Shown here: in pieces, positions 7,332 to 15,345 of the stretch
How positions within the stretch are numbered: position 1 is the first letter of the stretch
Layout: each line of letters starts with the position of its first letter
Notes under the pieces: model-generated
What the model was told of the DNA's origin: nothing
Database searches by the model: none
Seen by the model: the letters and a program-made list of their open reading frames with translations, nothing else
Assembly (NCBI GenBank): GCA_016875015.1
Contig: VGSJ01000019.1
Coordinates: 1 to 41,475 of the forward strand
Direction: 5' to 3'
Length of the DNA stretch: 41,475 nt
Source of the DNA: Deltaproteobacteria bacterium
Lineage (GTDB): Bacteria; Desulfobacterota; Desulfobaccia; Desulfobaccales; 0-14-0-80-60-11
Program-made: the position numbers and the translations under genes

Positions 7332-7757
7332 GTGAGCCCAACCTTAGAGCGCGAGGCCAGTGCGGCGGAGATTGCCGAGATCCTGGAAAACTACCGGGTG
7401 GTGGCGGTGGTGGGACTCTCCCATAAACCCGACCGGCCAAGTTATCGGGTGGCCCAATACCTTCAGGAGCACGGCTACCGTATTATCCCGGTCAATCCCC
7501 GCTGCCAGGAGATCTTGGGGGAAAAATGTTACCCCACTCTCAAGGACATCCCCTTCCCGGTGGAGATCGTGGACATCTTCCGCAAAGTGGATCTCATCCC
7601 GGAGATCGTGGATGCGGCCATCGCGGTGGGGGCCAAAGTGGTGTGGATGCAGCAGGGTCTGGAAGAACCCCACTCGGCCCGCAAAGCCAAACAGGCCGGC
7701 CTCCGGGTGGTTATGGACCGTTGTATGAAGATCGAACATGGCCAGCGCCAGCTTTAA
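7332..7757 (+). CDS. CoA-binding domain protein (YccU-like)
   Basis: A 141-residue single-domain protein with a Rossmann-type CoA-binding fold like the N-terminal domain of succinyl-CoA ligase alpha. The nucleotide loop is VVAVVGLSHKPDRPSYRVA (residues 22-40). It is followed by GYRIIPVNPRCQEILGEKCY, the VDIFRKVDLIPEIVDAAI helix, AKVVWMQQGLEEPHSARKA, and VMDRCMKIEH at the end. YccU-type proteins are thought to bind CoA derivatives; no reaction is established. The start is GTG 7332 with CAGGAGAC 6-7 bases upstream. The beta-flower gene follows after 56 bases on the same strand. Confidence 0.92.
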   Translation: MSPTLEREASAAEIAEILENYRVVAVVGLSHKPDRPSYRVAQYLQEHGYRIIPVNPRCQEILGEKCYPTLKDIPFPVEIVDIFRKVDLIPEIVDAAIAVGAKVVWMQQGLEEPHSARKAKQAGLRVVMDRCMKIEHGQRQL

Positions 7758-7813
7758 GCAGGGAAAATTCCGGGTGGGGCGCCCGCCTGTTTGCCGGTAA
7801 GGAGTCGGACTGC

Positions 7814-8176
7814 ATGGAAATTACCCTGTTCAATAAAAATGGCAAGCCGGTAGCCTATATCGCGGATGACGGAGAGAGCATCTATCTGTGGGACGGCCGT
7901 CCCGTGGCCTATGTCTCTGAAGACAGGGTCTATGACTGGAACGGCAGGCAGCTGGGCTGGTTTAACAACGGTACGGTCTTTGACATCTATGGCCTGAGGA
8001 GCGGTTTTATCAAGAGTAAATCCCCCATAGCCACGGAGATGGAACCGCTCAAACCCCAGAAACACCTCAAGTCGGCCAAAGGGGAACGGCAGTCCCAGAT
8101 ATTGAAACCGGTTTTGTGCTATGGGTTCTCCAGTAAGAATTTGGAGGACCTCCTGGAGGCGGGGGGCCAGCGCTGA
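7814..8176 (+). CDS. 4-fold beta-flower protein
   Basis: A 120-residue protein whose first 60 residues contain four short repeats of the pattern F/L-x-x-N/D-G-x-x-V/L-x-Y/W (for example LFNKNGKPVAYI, YLWDGRPVAYV, YDWNGRQLGWF, FDIYGLRSGFI). This is the signature of the 4-fold beta-flower domain, known from structure prediction and of unknown function. The remaining half is basic and low in features. The ATG at 7814 has TAAGGAG about 9 bases upstream. A longer in-frame extension upstream overlaps the preceding gene and is not convincing. Confidence 0.85.
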   Translation: MEITLFNKNGKPVAYIADDGESIYLWDGRPVAYVSEDRVYDWNGRQLGWFNNGTVFDIYGLRSGFIKSKSPIATEMEPLKPQKHLKSAKGERQSQILKPVLCYGFSSKNLEDLLEAGGQR

Positions 8177-8483
8177 TCGTCTCTTGATAGAGGCAACCGC
8201 GCCTTTCATGCCGCGCCGCCCCGAAGGTTAGAGACCAGCCCCGGGAACCCGCGCCCGCGACTGCGGGAACGGCAAGCGGCCCGTCCCCTGCAAGACCCGC
8301 CCCGCCCCCGCTTGGGGGCGCCCGGCTCCCCTCAATGCCGCGCCAGTTTTCCCCCTAAAGATTCCCCGGCTACCCTGCGCCCTGGAAAGTCAAGGCGTCA
8401 GGGCCCGCCTCCGTCTCCCGGGAGAATAATGCTTGAAAATCCCCGCGTTATGGCATATGTTGGCCTTGGGTGCATAAGACGCC
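8177..8483. other. Gene-free GC-rich gap
   Basis: This 307-base stretch is C/G-rich with many short GC runs. I see no credible gene, tRNA, terminator with a T-run or repeat shared with the rest of the window. CCGTCTCCCGGGAG near 8411-8424 is a small palindrome only. Confidence 0.5.
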
Positions 8484-9182
8484 ATGGCCAAGGAAAGCGT
8501 TGAGAAGAGATATGAAAAGCACGGGCGCATAAAGCCCTGCGTGCTCACGCGGGATGACATCCTGGCGTTGGCGAAGATAATCCAGGGAACCTTCACAAAG
8601 CCGGAAGTCGAAAGATATTTTCGCATCTCCACGGTCCTCAGTCACACCCGGGTTTTCTCCAGTTCGGTGGAGCATCTCCTGAGCCTGGAAGAATTGGGGG
8701 ACCGGGTGGCCGACCTGTCGTTTTGGATCGAGGGATGGGATCAGAAGACCCGCTTTGATAAAAATATTTTGCTTGATTTTAGCAAATATTCCATCCAACT
8801 CAGTGTTGAAGGCACGGACCCGGTGTGGGTATTCGACACGTATAACCGCATAACCAATTATTTAAAAAATAAGACTGCCTGGTATTGCCCCATTATTACT
8901 ATGGAAAAGATTATTGTGTTTTTCATTACGATCATGTTAATTGCTAATGTCGTTATTGCATTTAAGAAAACCGCCCCGTTATATTATTTAGATAAGCTCG
9001 GGCTGTTGGCGCTATGGATGTTTTTAGTCTTTTATGACACCAGAAAAATTTGGCCATACTCCAATATCCGGCTGAAAGAGGATAAATTCTACTTCTCCAG
9101 GGAAAATGTCGTCATGTTGGTCATGATCCTCGTGGTCATTTTGGCCATAGCCGGAGGGACCATCCTGCCATTCATGCGATAG
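8484..9182 (+). CDS. Membrane protein of unknown function, 232 aa
   Basis: I do not recognise this protein. Residues 1-130 are soluble, containing a helical region and a WxxGWDQKTRFDKN segment. Three hydrophobic helices follow at about 141-160, 168-184 and 208-228, the last ending two residues before the C-terminus. The middle of the gene (about 8760-9130) is noticeably AT-rich compared with its neighbours. No strong ribosome-binding site precedes ATG 8484, and GTGCATAAGACGCC just upstream resembles part of the REP unit. It stands between the beta-flower gene and the comM-like gene with no clear operon partner; recent acquisition is possible. Confidence 0.6.
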   Translation: MAKESVEKRYEKHGRIKPCVLTRDDILALAKIIQGTFTKPEVERYFRISTVLSHTRVFSSSVEHLLSLEELGDRVADLSFWIEGWDQKTRFDKNILLDFSKYSIQLSVEGTDPVWVFDTYNRITNYLKNKTAWYCPIITMEKIIVFFITIMLIANVVIAFKKTAPLYYLDKLGLLALWMFLVFYDTRKIWPYSNIRLKEDKFYFSRENVVMLVMILVVILAIAGGTILPFMR

Positions 9183-9263
9183 GATCTCAGGGGACGGCCG
9201 GCCGGGGGAGAAGCGGCGCCGGGGCGCGGAGAAAACGCGGGCGGCGTAGTGCAGGGGAGACGG

Positions 9264-10790
9264 ATGCTGGCCAAAGTGAAAAGCGGGGCCCTCTTGGGGG
9301 TGGATGCCTACATCGTGGAGGTGGAGGTGGACCTGGCCCCGGGTCTGCCGGCCTTCACCACCGTGGGCCTGCCCGAAACCGCGGTCAAAGAGAGCAAAGA
9401 CCGGGTCAGGGCCGCGGTGAAAAACTCCGGCTATAAGTTCCCCGGCAACCGCGTCACCATCAACCTGGCCCCCGCCGACATCCGCAAGGAGGGCACCGGC
9501 TTCGACCTGCCGGTGGCCGTGGGTATCCTGGCCGCCCAGGGCCTGCTGCCGCCGGCCGCGGCGGAAGCCTATCTCCTCTATGGGGAACTCTCCCTGGACG
9601 GCCGCCTCAAACCCACCCGGGGGGTGCTCTCCATGGCCCTGGCCACCCGGGCGGCGAATCTGGCCCTGATCATCCCCCGGGCCAACGCCAGAGAAGCCGG
9701 GGTGGTCCAGGGGATCAACATCTACCCCGCCGAGCGCCTCTCCCAGGTAATGGAGTTTTTGAGCGGCCGGGAGCCCCTCACGGCCCTCACCCCGGAGCCG
9801 CCGGCGCTGGTGGCGCCGCCGCCGGCCTATGACGAGGATTTCCGGGACGTCCGGGGGCAGGAGCCGGTGAAACGGGCCCTGCTCATCGCCGCGGCCGGCA
9901 GCCACAACGTCCTGATGGTGGGCCCCCCCGGCGCCGGCAAGACCATGCTGGCCCGGAGCCTGCGCACGGTGCTGCCCCCCTGGAGTTTCGAAGAGGCCCT
10001 GGAGACCTCCAAAATTTACAGCATCATGGGCCGCTTAAAACCCGGCCAGGCCCTGGTGCCGAGACGCCCCTTCCGGTCGCCGCACCACACCATTTCGGAC
10101 GCGGGGCTAATCGGCGGCGGCAGCATCCCCCGGCCCGGGGAGGTGAGCCTGGCCCACCACGGGGTGCTCTTCCTGGACGAACTGCCGGAGTTCCGCCGCT
10201 CCACCCTGGAGGTGTTACGGCAACCCCTGGAAGAGGGCAAGGTCACCATCTCCCGGGCGGCCACCTCGCTCACCTACCCGGCCCGGTTCATGCTGGTGGC
10301 GGCCATGAACCCCTGCCCCTGCGGGTTTCTTGGGGACCCCAAGCGGGCCTGCACCTGCACCCCCAACCAGATCAACACCTATCGCTCCCGAATCTCCGGA
10401 CCGCTTCTGGACCGGATCGACATTCAGGTCCAGGTGCCGGCGGTGCCGTTCCGGGATATGGCGGCGCAGGAATCGGGGGAGGGCTCTTTCGAGCTGCGGG
10501 CGAAGGTCGTTAAGGCCCGGGAGGTCCAGGGGGAGCGCTTTCATAAAACCCGCATCTACGCCAACGCCCACATGCCGCCCCGGCTCATCAAGCAGCACTG
10601 CGCCCCGGGCCCCGAGGCTCAGCGTTTGCTGGAAACCGCCATGGAGCGCCTGGGCCTCTCCGCCCGGGCCTACCACCGCATCCTCAAAATCGCCCGAACC
10701 ATCGCCGACCTGGAAGGGGAGGGCGGCATCACCCCCGCCCACGTCGCCGAGGCCATCCAGTACCGGACGATGGATCGGAAGTTCGGGTAA
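9264..10790 (+). CDS. YifB/ComM-family AAA+ ATPase
   Basis: A Mg-chelatase-type AAA+ protein of the YifB/ComM family. ComM is a hexameric helicase that promotes branch migration when donor DNA is integrated during natural transformation. The N-terminal ChlI-type domain (residues 1-165) is followed by Walker A GPPGAGKT (220-227), Walker B LFLDELPEF (about 300), and the Cys-rich insertion CPCGFLGDPKRACTCTP. LLDRIDIQVQVP and a C-terminal lid domain (SARAYHRILKIARTIADL) close the protein. Length (508 aa) is normal. ATG 9264 is chosen because AGGGGAGA lies 4 bases upstream and the family begins MLAKV; a GTG 15 bases earlier is less likely. Confidence 0.95.
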   Translation: MLAKVKSGALLGVDAYIVEVEVDLAPGLPAFTTVGLPETAVKESKDRVRAAVKNSGYKFPGNRVTINLAPADIRKEGTGFDLPVAVGILAAQGLLPPAAAEAYLLYGELSLDGRLKPTRGVLSMALATRAANLALIIPRANAREAGVVQGINIYPAERLSQVMEFLSGREPLTALTPEPPALVAPPPAYDEDFRDVRGQEPVKRALLIAAAGSHNVLMVGPPGAGKTMLARSLRTVLPPWSFEEALETSKIYSIMGRLKPGQALVPRRPFRSPHHTISDAGLIGGGSIPRPGEVSLAHHGVLFLDELPEFRRSTLEVLRQPLEEGKVTISRAATSLTYPARFMLVAAMNPCPCGFLGDPKRACTCTPNQINTYRSRISGPLLDRIDIQVQVPAVPFRDMAAQESGEGSFELRAKVVKAREVQGERFHKTRIYANAHMPPRLIKQHCAPGPEAQRLLETAMERLGLSARAYHRILKIARTIADLEGEGGITPAHVAEAIQYRTMDRKFG

Positions 10791-10795
10791 GGGCC

Positions 10796-10975
10796 GTAGG
10801 GCGGGAAAGTGAAACGCATCCCGCCTTCGGCCAGTGCGATGGTAATTTTTTTCCGCTAAATATATTCGCACCTTCATTCCTGGAGGCATTGTCTTTTTCA
10901 CAGTCACGCGGCTGGAACGCCGCCGGGGGATGGAATAATGCTAAAGGCGGGATGCGCTGCGCTTTCCCGCCCTAT
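10796..10975 (+). repeat. 180-bp palindrome-ended repeat, copy 1
   Basis: The ends are imperfect inverted repeats about 30 bases long (GTAGGGCGGGAAAGTGAAAC... and ...GCGCTTTCCCGCCCTAT). A second copy of the same length and orientation lies at 11657-11836; the two differ at scattered positions only. No reading frame of note lies inside. The pair brackets the AT-rich gene at 11075. It looks like a MITE or REP-type element with no visible transposase in the window. Confidence 0.85.
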
Positions 10976-11074
10976 GGGATCTCGGCAAGGAGGAAGAACC
11001 AGAGGGTTCTTGACTTAGACTATCAGAAAGCACCAACCTTTGAATAAAACAAAAATTGGGGAGGGAATAGATAA

Positions 11075-11650
11075 ATGTCTGCTTCACTAAAACAACTATG
11101 TGATTTATTATCAAATATTATTATCGATAATGCTCTTAAATTACAACAGAAGTTCGTCAAACTTACAGCTTATCATCATGTTGATGTTGAGAAAGACCAT
11201 GTGTTTAAAATCTTCTCCTTTATGAATTGGACTATGGTTACAGGTGTTTGGTCAAACATACAAAATGCTCGACTTCGCCAGGACCTACAGAGGGAACTAA
11301 TGGACGCCGTTATCGCAAAGTTTGTTTTCGCGACAAAGGGAAATGATTTAGTGGAAGACATCGCTGCAAAGGTAATTTGTCTAAATGATAAATTTAAGTC
11401 ATATGTCGCAAGCTACATATCGCTTATTCAGGAAATGGGATATTCTGATGCAGGGGTTGCAAGGTTATTTGCATTAGAGCGCATTCAGGAGAAGTTCTAC
11501 ATTCCTGATGACGTTATGAATATTATCGTCCCTGTTCTTTGGGCTGATGAAAAGTTAAACAGCGAAGTTGAATTAGCGGCGATAAAGTTAAATGAAGCAT
11601 CTGAGGACCAAAAGCCCAAAGGGTTTTTTCGTCGCCTCTTTGGTCATTAG
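11075..11650 (+). CDS. AT-rich orphan, 191 aa, unknown function
   Basis: I do not recognise this protein. It is predicted soluble and mostly helical, with no signal peptide or membrane helix. Visible segments are an N-terminal helix (LKQLCDLLSNIIIDNALKL), a KVICLNDKFKSYVASYISL helix, and a basic C-terminal tail KPKGFFRRLFGH. GGGGAGGGAA precedes the ATG at acceptable spacing, which supports real translation. Base and codon use are far more AT-rich than the flanking yifB and PBP genes. The gene is bracketed by direct 180-bp repeats; the right-hand copy starts 6 bases after the stop codon. It is probably a horizontally acquired cargo gene. Confidence 0.7.
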   Translation: MSASLKQLCDLLSNIIIDNALKLQQKFVKLTAYHHVDVEKDHVFKIFSFMNWTMVTGVWSNIQNARLRQDLQRELMDAVIAKFVFATKGNDLVEDIAAKVICLNDKFKSYVASYISLIQEMGYSDAGVARLFALERIQEKFYIPDDVMNIIVPVLWADEKLNSEVELAAIKLNEASEDQKPKGFFRRLFGH

Positions 11651-11656
11651 CCCGCG

Positions 11657-11836
11657 GTAGGGCGGGAAAGTGAAACGCATCCCGCCGTCGGCAAGTGCGA
11701 TGGTAATTTTTTTCCGCTAAATATATTCGCACCTTCATTCCTGGCGGCATTTTCTTTTTCACGGGCACGCTGCTGGAACGCCGCCGGGAGATGCAATAAT
11801 GCTAAAGGCGGGATGCGCTACGCTTTCCCGCCCTAC
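11657..11836 (+). repeat. 180-bp palindrome-ended repeat, copy 2
   Basis: This is the second copy of the 10796-10975 repeat, in the same orientation. Its terminal arms (GTAGGGCGGGAAAG and CTTTCCCGCCCTAC) are the better conserved pair. Differences from copy 1 include CCGTCGGCAA for CCTTCGGCCA and GGCGGCATTTTC for GGAGGCATTGTC. Confidence 0.85.
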
Positions 11837-11868
11837 GGGCTGGAGGCCCCGTGGCTGGTGGCAGTGAC

Positions 11869-11916
11869 GTAGGGCGCGTCTCACGCGCCATTTTTGGTGC
11901 GTAAGACGCACCCTAC
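11869..11916. repeat. 48-bp REP palindrome of the transposase family
   Basis: The left arm GTAGGGCGCGTCTCACGCGC and right arm GGTGCGTAAGACGCACCCTAC (minus its first base) pair around an ATTTTT loop. The same sequence in half-unit form flanks the REP-associated transposase at 25349-25371 and 25941-25962. This is therefore probably a dispersed target or product of that transposase. The rest of the 11651-12103 gap holds the 180-bp repeat and a GGCC(T)TATT/AATAGGCC hairpin near 12029-12053, with no gene. Confidence 0.85.
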
Positions 11917-12103
11917 GGGAGACCAAGGAGCCATTGGGAGAAGGTAGGGGGTTGGTTCGGCCGGAATAATAAAAGGCATGATATTTTTCTGAGAATATGT
12001 CGAGGTCCCTTGCCGGGGCGGGTTGGGGGCCTTATTTTTTAAAGAATAGGCCTGTTGGGGCCGGGCGGCGGGGACAACCGCCTCATGTCGCCGCGCCGGA
12101 GTG

Positions 12104-12373
12104 ATGGTCAGGAAGCACACGATCGATGAATTGAAAGTAAAGATTCACCAGATATACCCGAAAATCGACCAGTACGGGGTGGCCGCCACGGTCATCTTTG
12201 ACAAAGCGAAAAGAACCTACGTCCTGGAGTTGAAGAAAGGCCTGCATCACCTGGCCACCTGCATCGGCAAAACGGACGCGGACAGATGCATGGGAGGGGT
12301 CGAATGCCTTCACCTGGGGTGCAGATCGGGCAGTTTCTGGAAAACTTCAAAAAGGTGTGATAATAAGCTATAA
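12104..12373 (+). CDS. Small conserved protein with probable frameshift
   Basis: The frame encodes RKHTIDELKVKIHQIYPKID, then LELKKGLHHLATCIGKTDAD, then MGGVECLHLG. After the GGGG run at 12316-12319 it continues into an unlikely tail (CRSGSFWKTS...). In the +2 frame the next codons read VQIGQFLENFKKV and stop at TGA 12358-12360, a natural continuation of LHLG. One missing G would restore an 85-residue protein. I recognise the pattern as a small conserved protein of this bacterial group, function unknown. GTG 12101 is an alternative start; the ATG is used here. Confidence 0.6.
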   Translation: MVRKHTIDELKVKIHQIYPKIDQYGVAATVIFDKAKRTYVLELKKGLHHLATCIGKTDADRCMGGVECLHLGCRSGSFWKTSKRCDNKL

Positions 12374-12549
12374 TTAATTCTTAACAACAAGTTCGGATCG
12401 CAGGTCTTTAGGAAAAGGCGCGCCGGCGGGGAGGCCGGTTCGGACTTAGGATGGAGACGGGATGAAGGTAGAGAAGTGGGCAGATAGAGGCGCGCCCTCC
12501 CTCCCCCGAACTCCCCGGAGCAATTTCGTACCCAGGAGCCTTGAGTTGA

Positions 12550-12570
12550 GGGCACGGCACGCCGTGTCCC
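12550..12570. repeat. Short palindrome, GGCACGGCACGCC family
   Basis: GGGCACGGCACGCCGTGTCC forms an almost perfect hairpin and is the inverted counterpart of 5755-5775. It lies in the 390-base gene-free gap before the PBP gene, which otherwise holds the larger repeat at 12606-12669 and no gene. Confidence 0.65.
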
Positions 12571-12605
12571 TACGGCTGGGTTAAGGGATTGATAAGTTCT
12601 GCATT

Positions 12606-12669
12606 GAAAAGTTTTTGGTGGCACCGGCATCTTGCCGGTGCGGCGCACAGGCTGGAAGCCTGTGCCACC
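12606..12669. repeat. Palindromic repeat, GGTGGCACCGGC family, copy 2
   Basis: It shares TTGAAAAGTT, GGTGGCACCGGCATCTTGCC and CAGGCTGGAAGCCTGTG with 1545-1600, and is followed directly by GCCACCAAAGGCGGCGG, which in the first copy is displaced to about 1706. It consists of two consecutive small hairpins. Confidence 0.75.
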
Positions 12670-12763
12670 AAAGGCGGCGGACCCGCAGGTGCGCCCCGGA
12701 AAAAATTGTCTATAAAACCGCCAATCGGCACAGGGCGACGGTGAGAGAGCACCCAAGGCAGCC

Positions 12764-15124
12764 ATGAAGTTTTTTAAGGAACCCAATCCCAACCGGCTGG
12801 AAAAATATCATCAGCGGCGGCGCTGGGCCCGGCGCCTGACCTGGTTACTCTACGGCCTGGTGTTCACCGGGCTTTTGGGCGTGGTTGGGGCGGGGGTGTT
12901 CATCTATCACCATTTCTTGCGGGACCTGCCGGATTTCACTTCCCTCAAGGATTTCCGGCCTTCGGTGATCACCCAGGTCTTTGCCCGGGACGGCCAGCGC
13001 ATCGGGGAATTCTACTCGGAGCGCCGGATCGAGGTGCCCTACAGCCGGCTGCCCCGGCACCTGATCCTGGCCTTTGTGGCCGCGGAGGACGCCCGTTTCT
13101 TCGAGCACCCGGGGGTGGACGTAACCGGCATCGTCCGGGCCTTTTTCCGCAACCTGGAGGCCGGCGAGGTGGTCCAGGGCGGCAGCACCATCACCCAGCA
13201 GGTGGTGAAGCGCATTCTGCTGACCTCGGAGAAGAGCTTCGCCCGGAAAATCCGGGAAGCGGTGCTGGCCTACCGCATCGACAATTACATGACCAAGGAA
13301 GAGATTCTCAGCGTCTATCTGAACCATATCTTCATGGGTCACGGGGCCTATGGGGTGGAGGCGGCGGCCCAGGAGTACTTCTCCAAGCACGTGGAAGACC
13401 TGAGCCTGGCGGAGGCGGCCATCCTGGCGGGCATCCCCAAGGCCCCCAGCCGCTATGACCCGTATCTCAACCCCCAGCGGGCCAAGGAGCGCCAGGCTTA
13501 CGTGCTCAAAAGGATGGCCGGGGTGGGGTTTATCAGCAAGGAGCAGGAACAGGCCGCCTTACAGCAGCCCCTCAAGCTCAAGCCCTTCCGGCCGGAATGG
13601 ATCAAGGAGTGCGGCTACTTCACCGAGCAGGTGCGGAGCCAGTTGGAGGACCGGTTCGGCAAGGAATCGGTGTACAGCCTGGGGCTGCGGGTCTATACCA
13701 CGGCGGACGTCAACCTTCACAAGGTGGCCCGGGAAGCCATTGAATCAGGCATCGACGGCCTGATCCAGCGCAACGGCTACCGGGGGCCGCTCAAGCACGT
13801 CCGGGGCAAGGAAATGGCCGCGTTCCAGGAACGCCAGGTGAAGTATTACCGGAAATATCCGCCGCGCAAGGGCGTGGCGGTAACCGCCCTGGTGGTAAGC
13901 GCCCCGGACCGGCGCCGGATCGGCGGAGTGTACTTCCGCTTAGGGGAGCAGGGGGGCGTCTTGCGGGAGGCCGGCGGCAGCAAGTCCCGGGCCACCACTT
14001 CGGTGGCCTCCCTGAGGCCGGGGGACGTGGTGCAGGTGCGTCTGGTGGAGCGGGAGCGGCAGGGCAAGTGGACGGGGGAACTGATCCCCGCGCCCATGGT
14101 CCAGGCGGCGCTGGTCTCCATGGAGTTCAAGACCGGCCAGGTCCGGGTGCTCATGGGGGGCAAGGACTTTGGGGACAGCACCTTCAACCGGGCCACCCAG
14201 GCCCGGCGGCAGCCGGGCTCGGCCTTCAAACCCATTCTTTACGCCGCCGCGGTGGAAAAAGGCTTTCGCGCCGATTCCATTTTGCAGGACGCCCCCCTAT
14301 CCCTGCCCGGGGGCCGGCACGGGCAGCTGTGGGAGCCGCAGAATTACGATCACCGGTTTAATGGACCGATTCCGCTGGCCTATGCCCTGGCCCATTCCCG
14401 CAACGTGCCGGCAGTGCGCCTGATGATGGCCATCGGCGTTCCGGCCACGGTCAACATGGCCAAGACCCTGGGAATCGCCAGCCCCATCTTTCCCAATTAT
14501 GCCTCAGCCCTGGGAGCTTCCGATCTCACCCTGATGGAGCTGACCCGGGCCTTCTCCGCCTTCCCCAATGAGGGCAAGTTGATCGAGCCGGTTTTAATAG
14601 ACCGGATCGAGGACCGGGACGGGAGGGTCCTGGTGGAAAACCAGCCCCGCAGTCAGCAGGTGATCAGCCCCCAAACCGCGGGGATCATGACCCGTCTTTT
14701 GATGGGCGTGGTGGAGGGGGGCACCGCCACCCGAGTTCGAGTCCTGGGACGGCCCATGGGAGGCAAGACCGGCACCACCAACAAGACCCGGGACGCCTGG
14801 TTTATCGGTTTCACGCCGTCTTTGGTTACCGGGACCTGGGTGGGGATGGATGATGAACGCAGCCTGGGCCCCAAGGAAACCGGCTCCCAGGCCGCGGCCC
14901 CCATCTTCATCGCCTACATGAAAGAGGCCTTGAAGGGCGCGCCGGTGGAGCAATTCCCGGGGGTGACGAGCACGGTGCTGGCCAAGCGGGACAGCGAAGC
15001 CACCGATGATGAAGTGCCGTTGCAAGCCGGGGAGACCTTCTACCCCGAGGACGAGGGGCTGAAGGAAAGAACCACGACCCCCCAGGCCACCAGCCAGCAA
15101 TTTTTTAAAAATGACCTGGATTAG
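12764..15124 (+). CDS. Penicillin-binding protein 1A (transglycosylase/transpeptidase)
   Basis: A bifunctional class A PBP that polymerises and cross-links peptidoglycan on the outer face of the inner membrane. A basic cytoplasmic tail and one membrane anchor (about residues 27-48) precede the GT51 glycosyltransferase domain, with catalytic motif EDARFFEHPGVD (108-119) and GGSTITQQ. An OB-like insert follows, then the transpeptidase domain with SxxK (S486-K489 in RQPGSAFK), SRN (from 545) and KTG (from 668). At 786 residues the length is normal. No strong Shine-Dalgarno is visible before ATG 12764. It is apparently monocistronic, with repeats upstream and a 221-base gap downstream. Confidence 0.95.
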   Translation: MKFFKEPNPNRLEKYHQRRRWARRLTWLLYGLVFTGLLGVVGAGVFIYHHFLRDLPDFTSLKDFRPSVITQVFARDGQRIGEFYSERRIEVPYSRLPRHLILAFVAAEDARFFEHPGVDVTGIVRAFFRNLEAGEVVQGGSTITQQVVKRILLTSEKSFARKIREAVLAYRIDNYMTKEEILSVYLNHIFMGHGAYGVEAAAQEYFSKHVEDLSLAEAAILAGIPKAPSRYDPYLNPQRAKERQAYVLKRMAGVGFISKEQEQAALQQPLKLKPFRPEWIKECGYFTEQVRSQLEDRFGKESVYSLGLRVYTTADVNLHKVAREAIESGIDGLIQRNGYRGPLKHVRGKEMAAFQERQVKYYRKYPPRKGVAVTALVVSAPDRRRIGGVYFRLGEQGGVLREAGGSKSRATTSVASLRPGDVVQVRLVERERQGKWTGELIPAPMVQAALVSMEFKTGQVRVLMGGKDFGDSTFNRATQARRQPGSAFKPILYAAAVEKGFRADSILQDAPLSLPGGRHGQLWEPQNYDHRFNGPIPLAYALAHSRNVPAVRLMMAIGVPATVNMAKTLGIASPIFPNYASALGASDLTLMELTRAFSAFPNEGKLIEPVLIDRIEDRDGRVLVENQPRSQQVISPQTAGIMTRLLMGVVEGGTATRVRVLGRPMGGKTGTTNKTRDAWFIGFTPSLVTGTWVGMDDERSLGPKETGSQAAAPIFIAYMKEALKGAPVEQFPGVTSTVLAKRDSEATDDEVPLQAGETFYPEDEGLKERTTTPQATSQQFFKNDLD

Positions 15125-15345
15125 GTGCGACGGCTGGGGCGGCGCGGGTTGATCGGGCTGATGATTGGATTTTGGGGGCCGTTTCACTCAAGAAGTTTGG
15201 CGGCGAAGTCGCCGCGCCGGGCGGCGACCATACCGGTAAACTCAACATAAGCAACCAACTTTCAGCCGGCCCAATTATTCAGGCGGAGGCAAAGCGCCCC
15301 GGCTCGTCGGGCCCTTTACTTCGCCTGCGGCAATAAGGAGCACCG

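Noticed and set aside
10796-11836. CRISPR-like array
   Set aside because: Only two copies of a 180-bp repeat separated by a gene; no short regularly spaced repeats or cas genes anywhere in the window.
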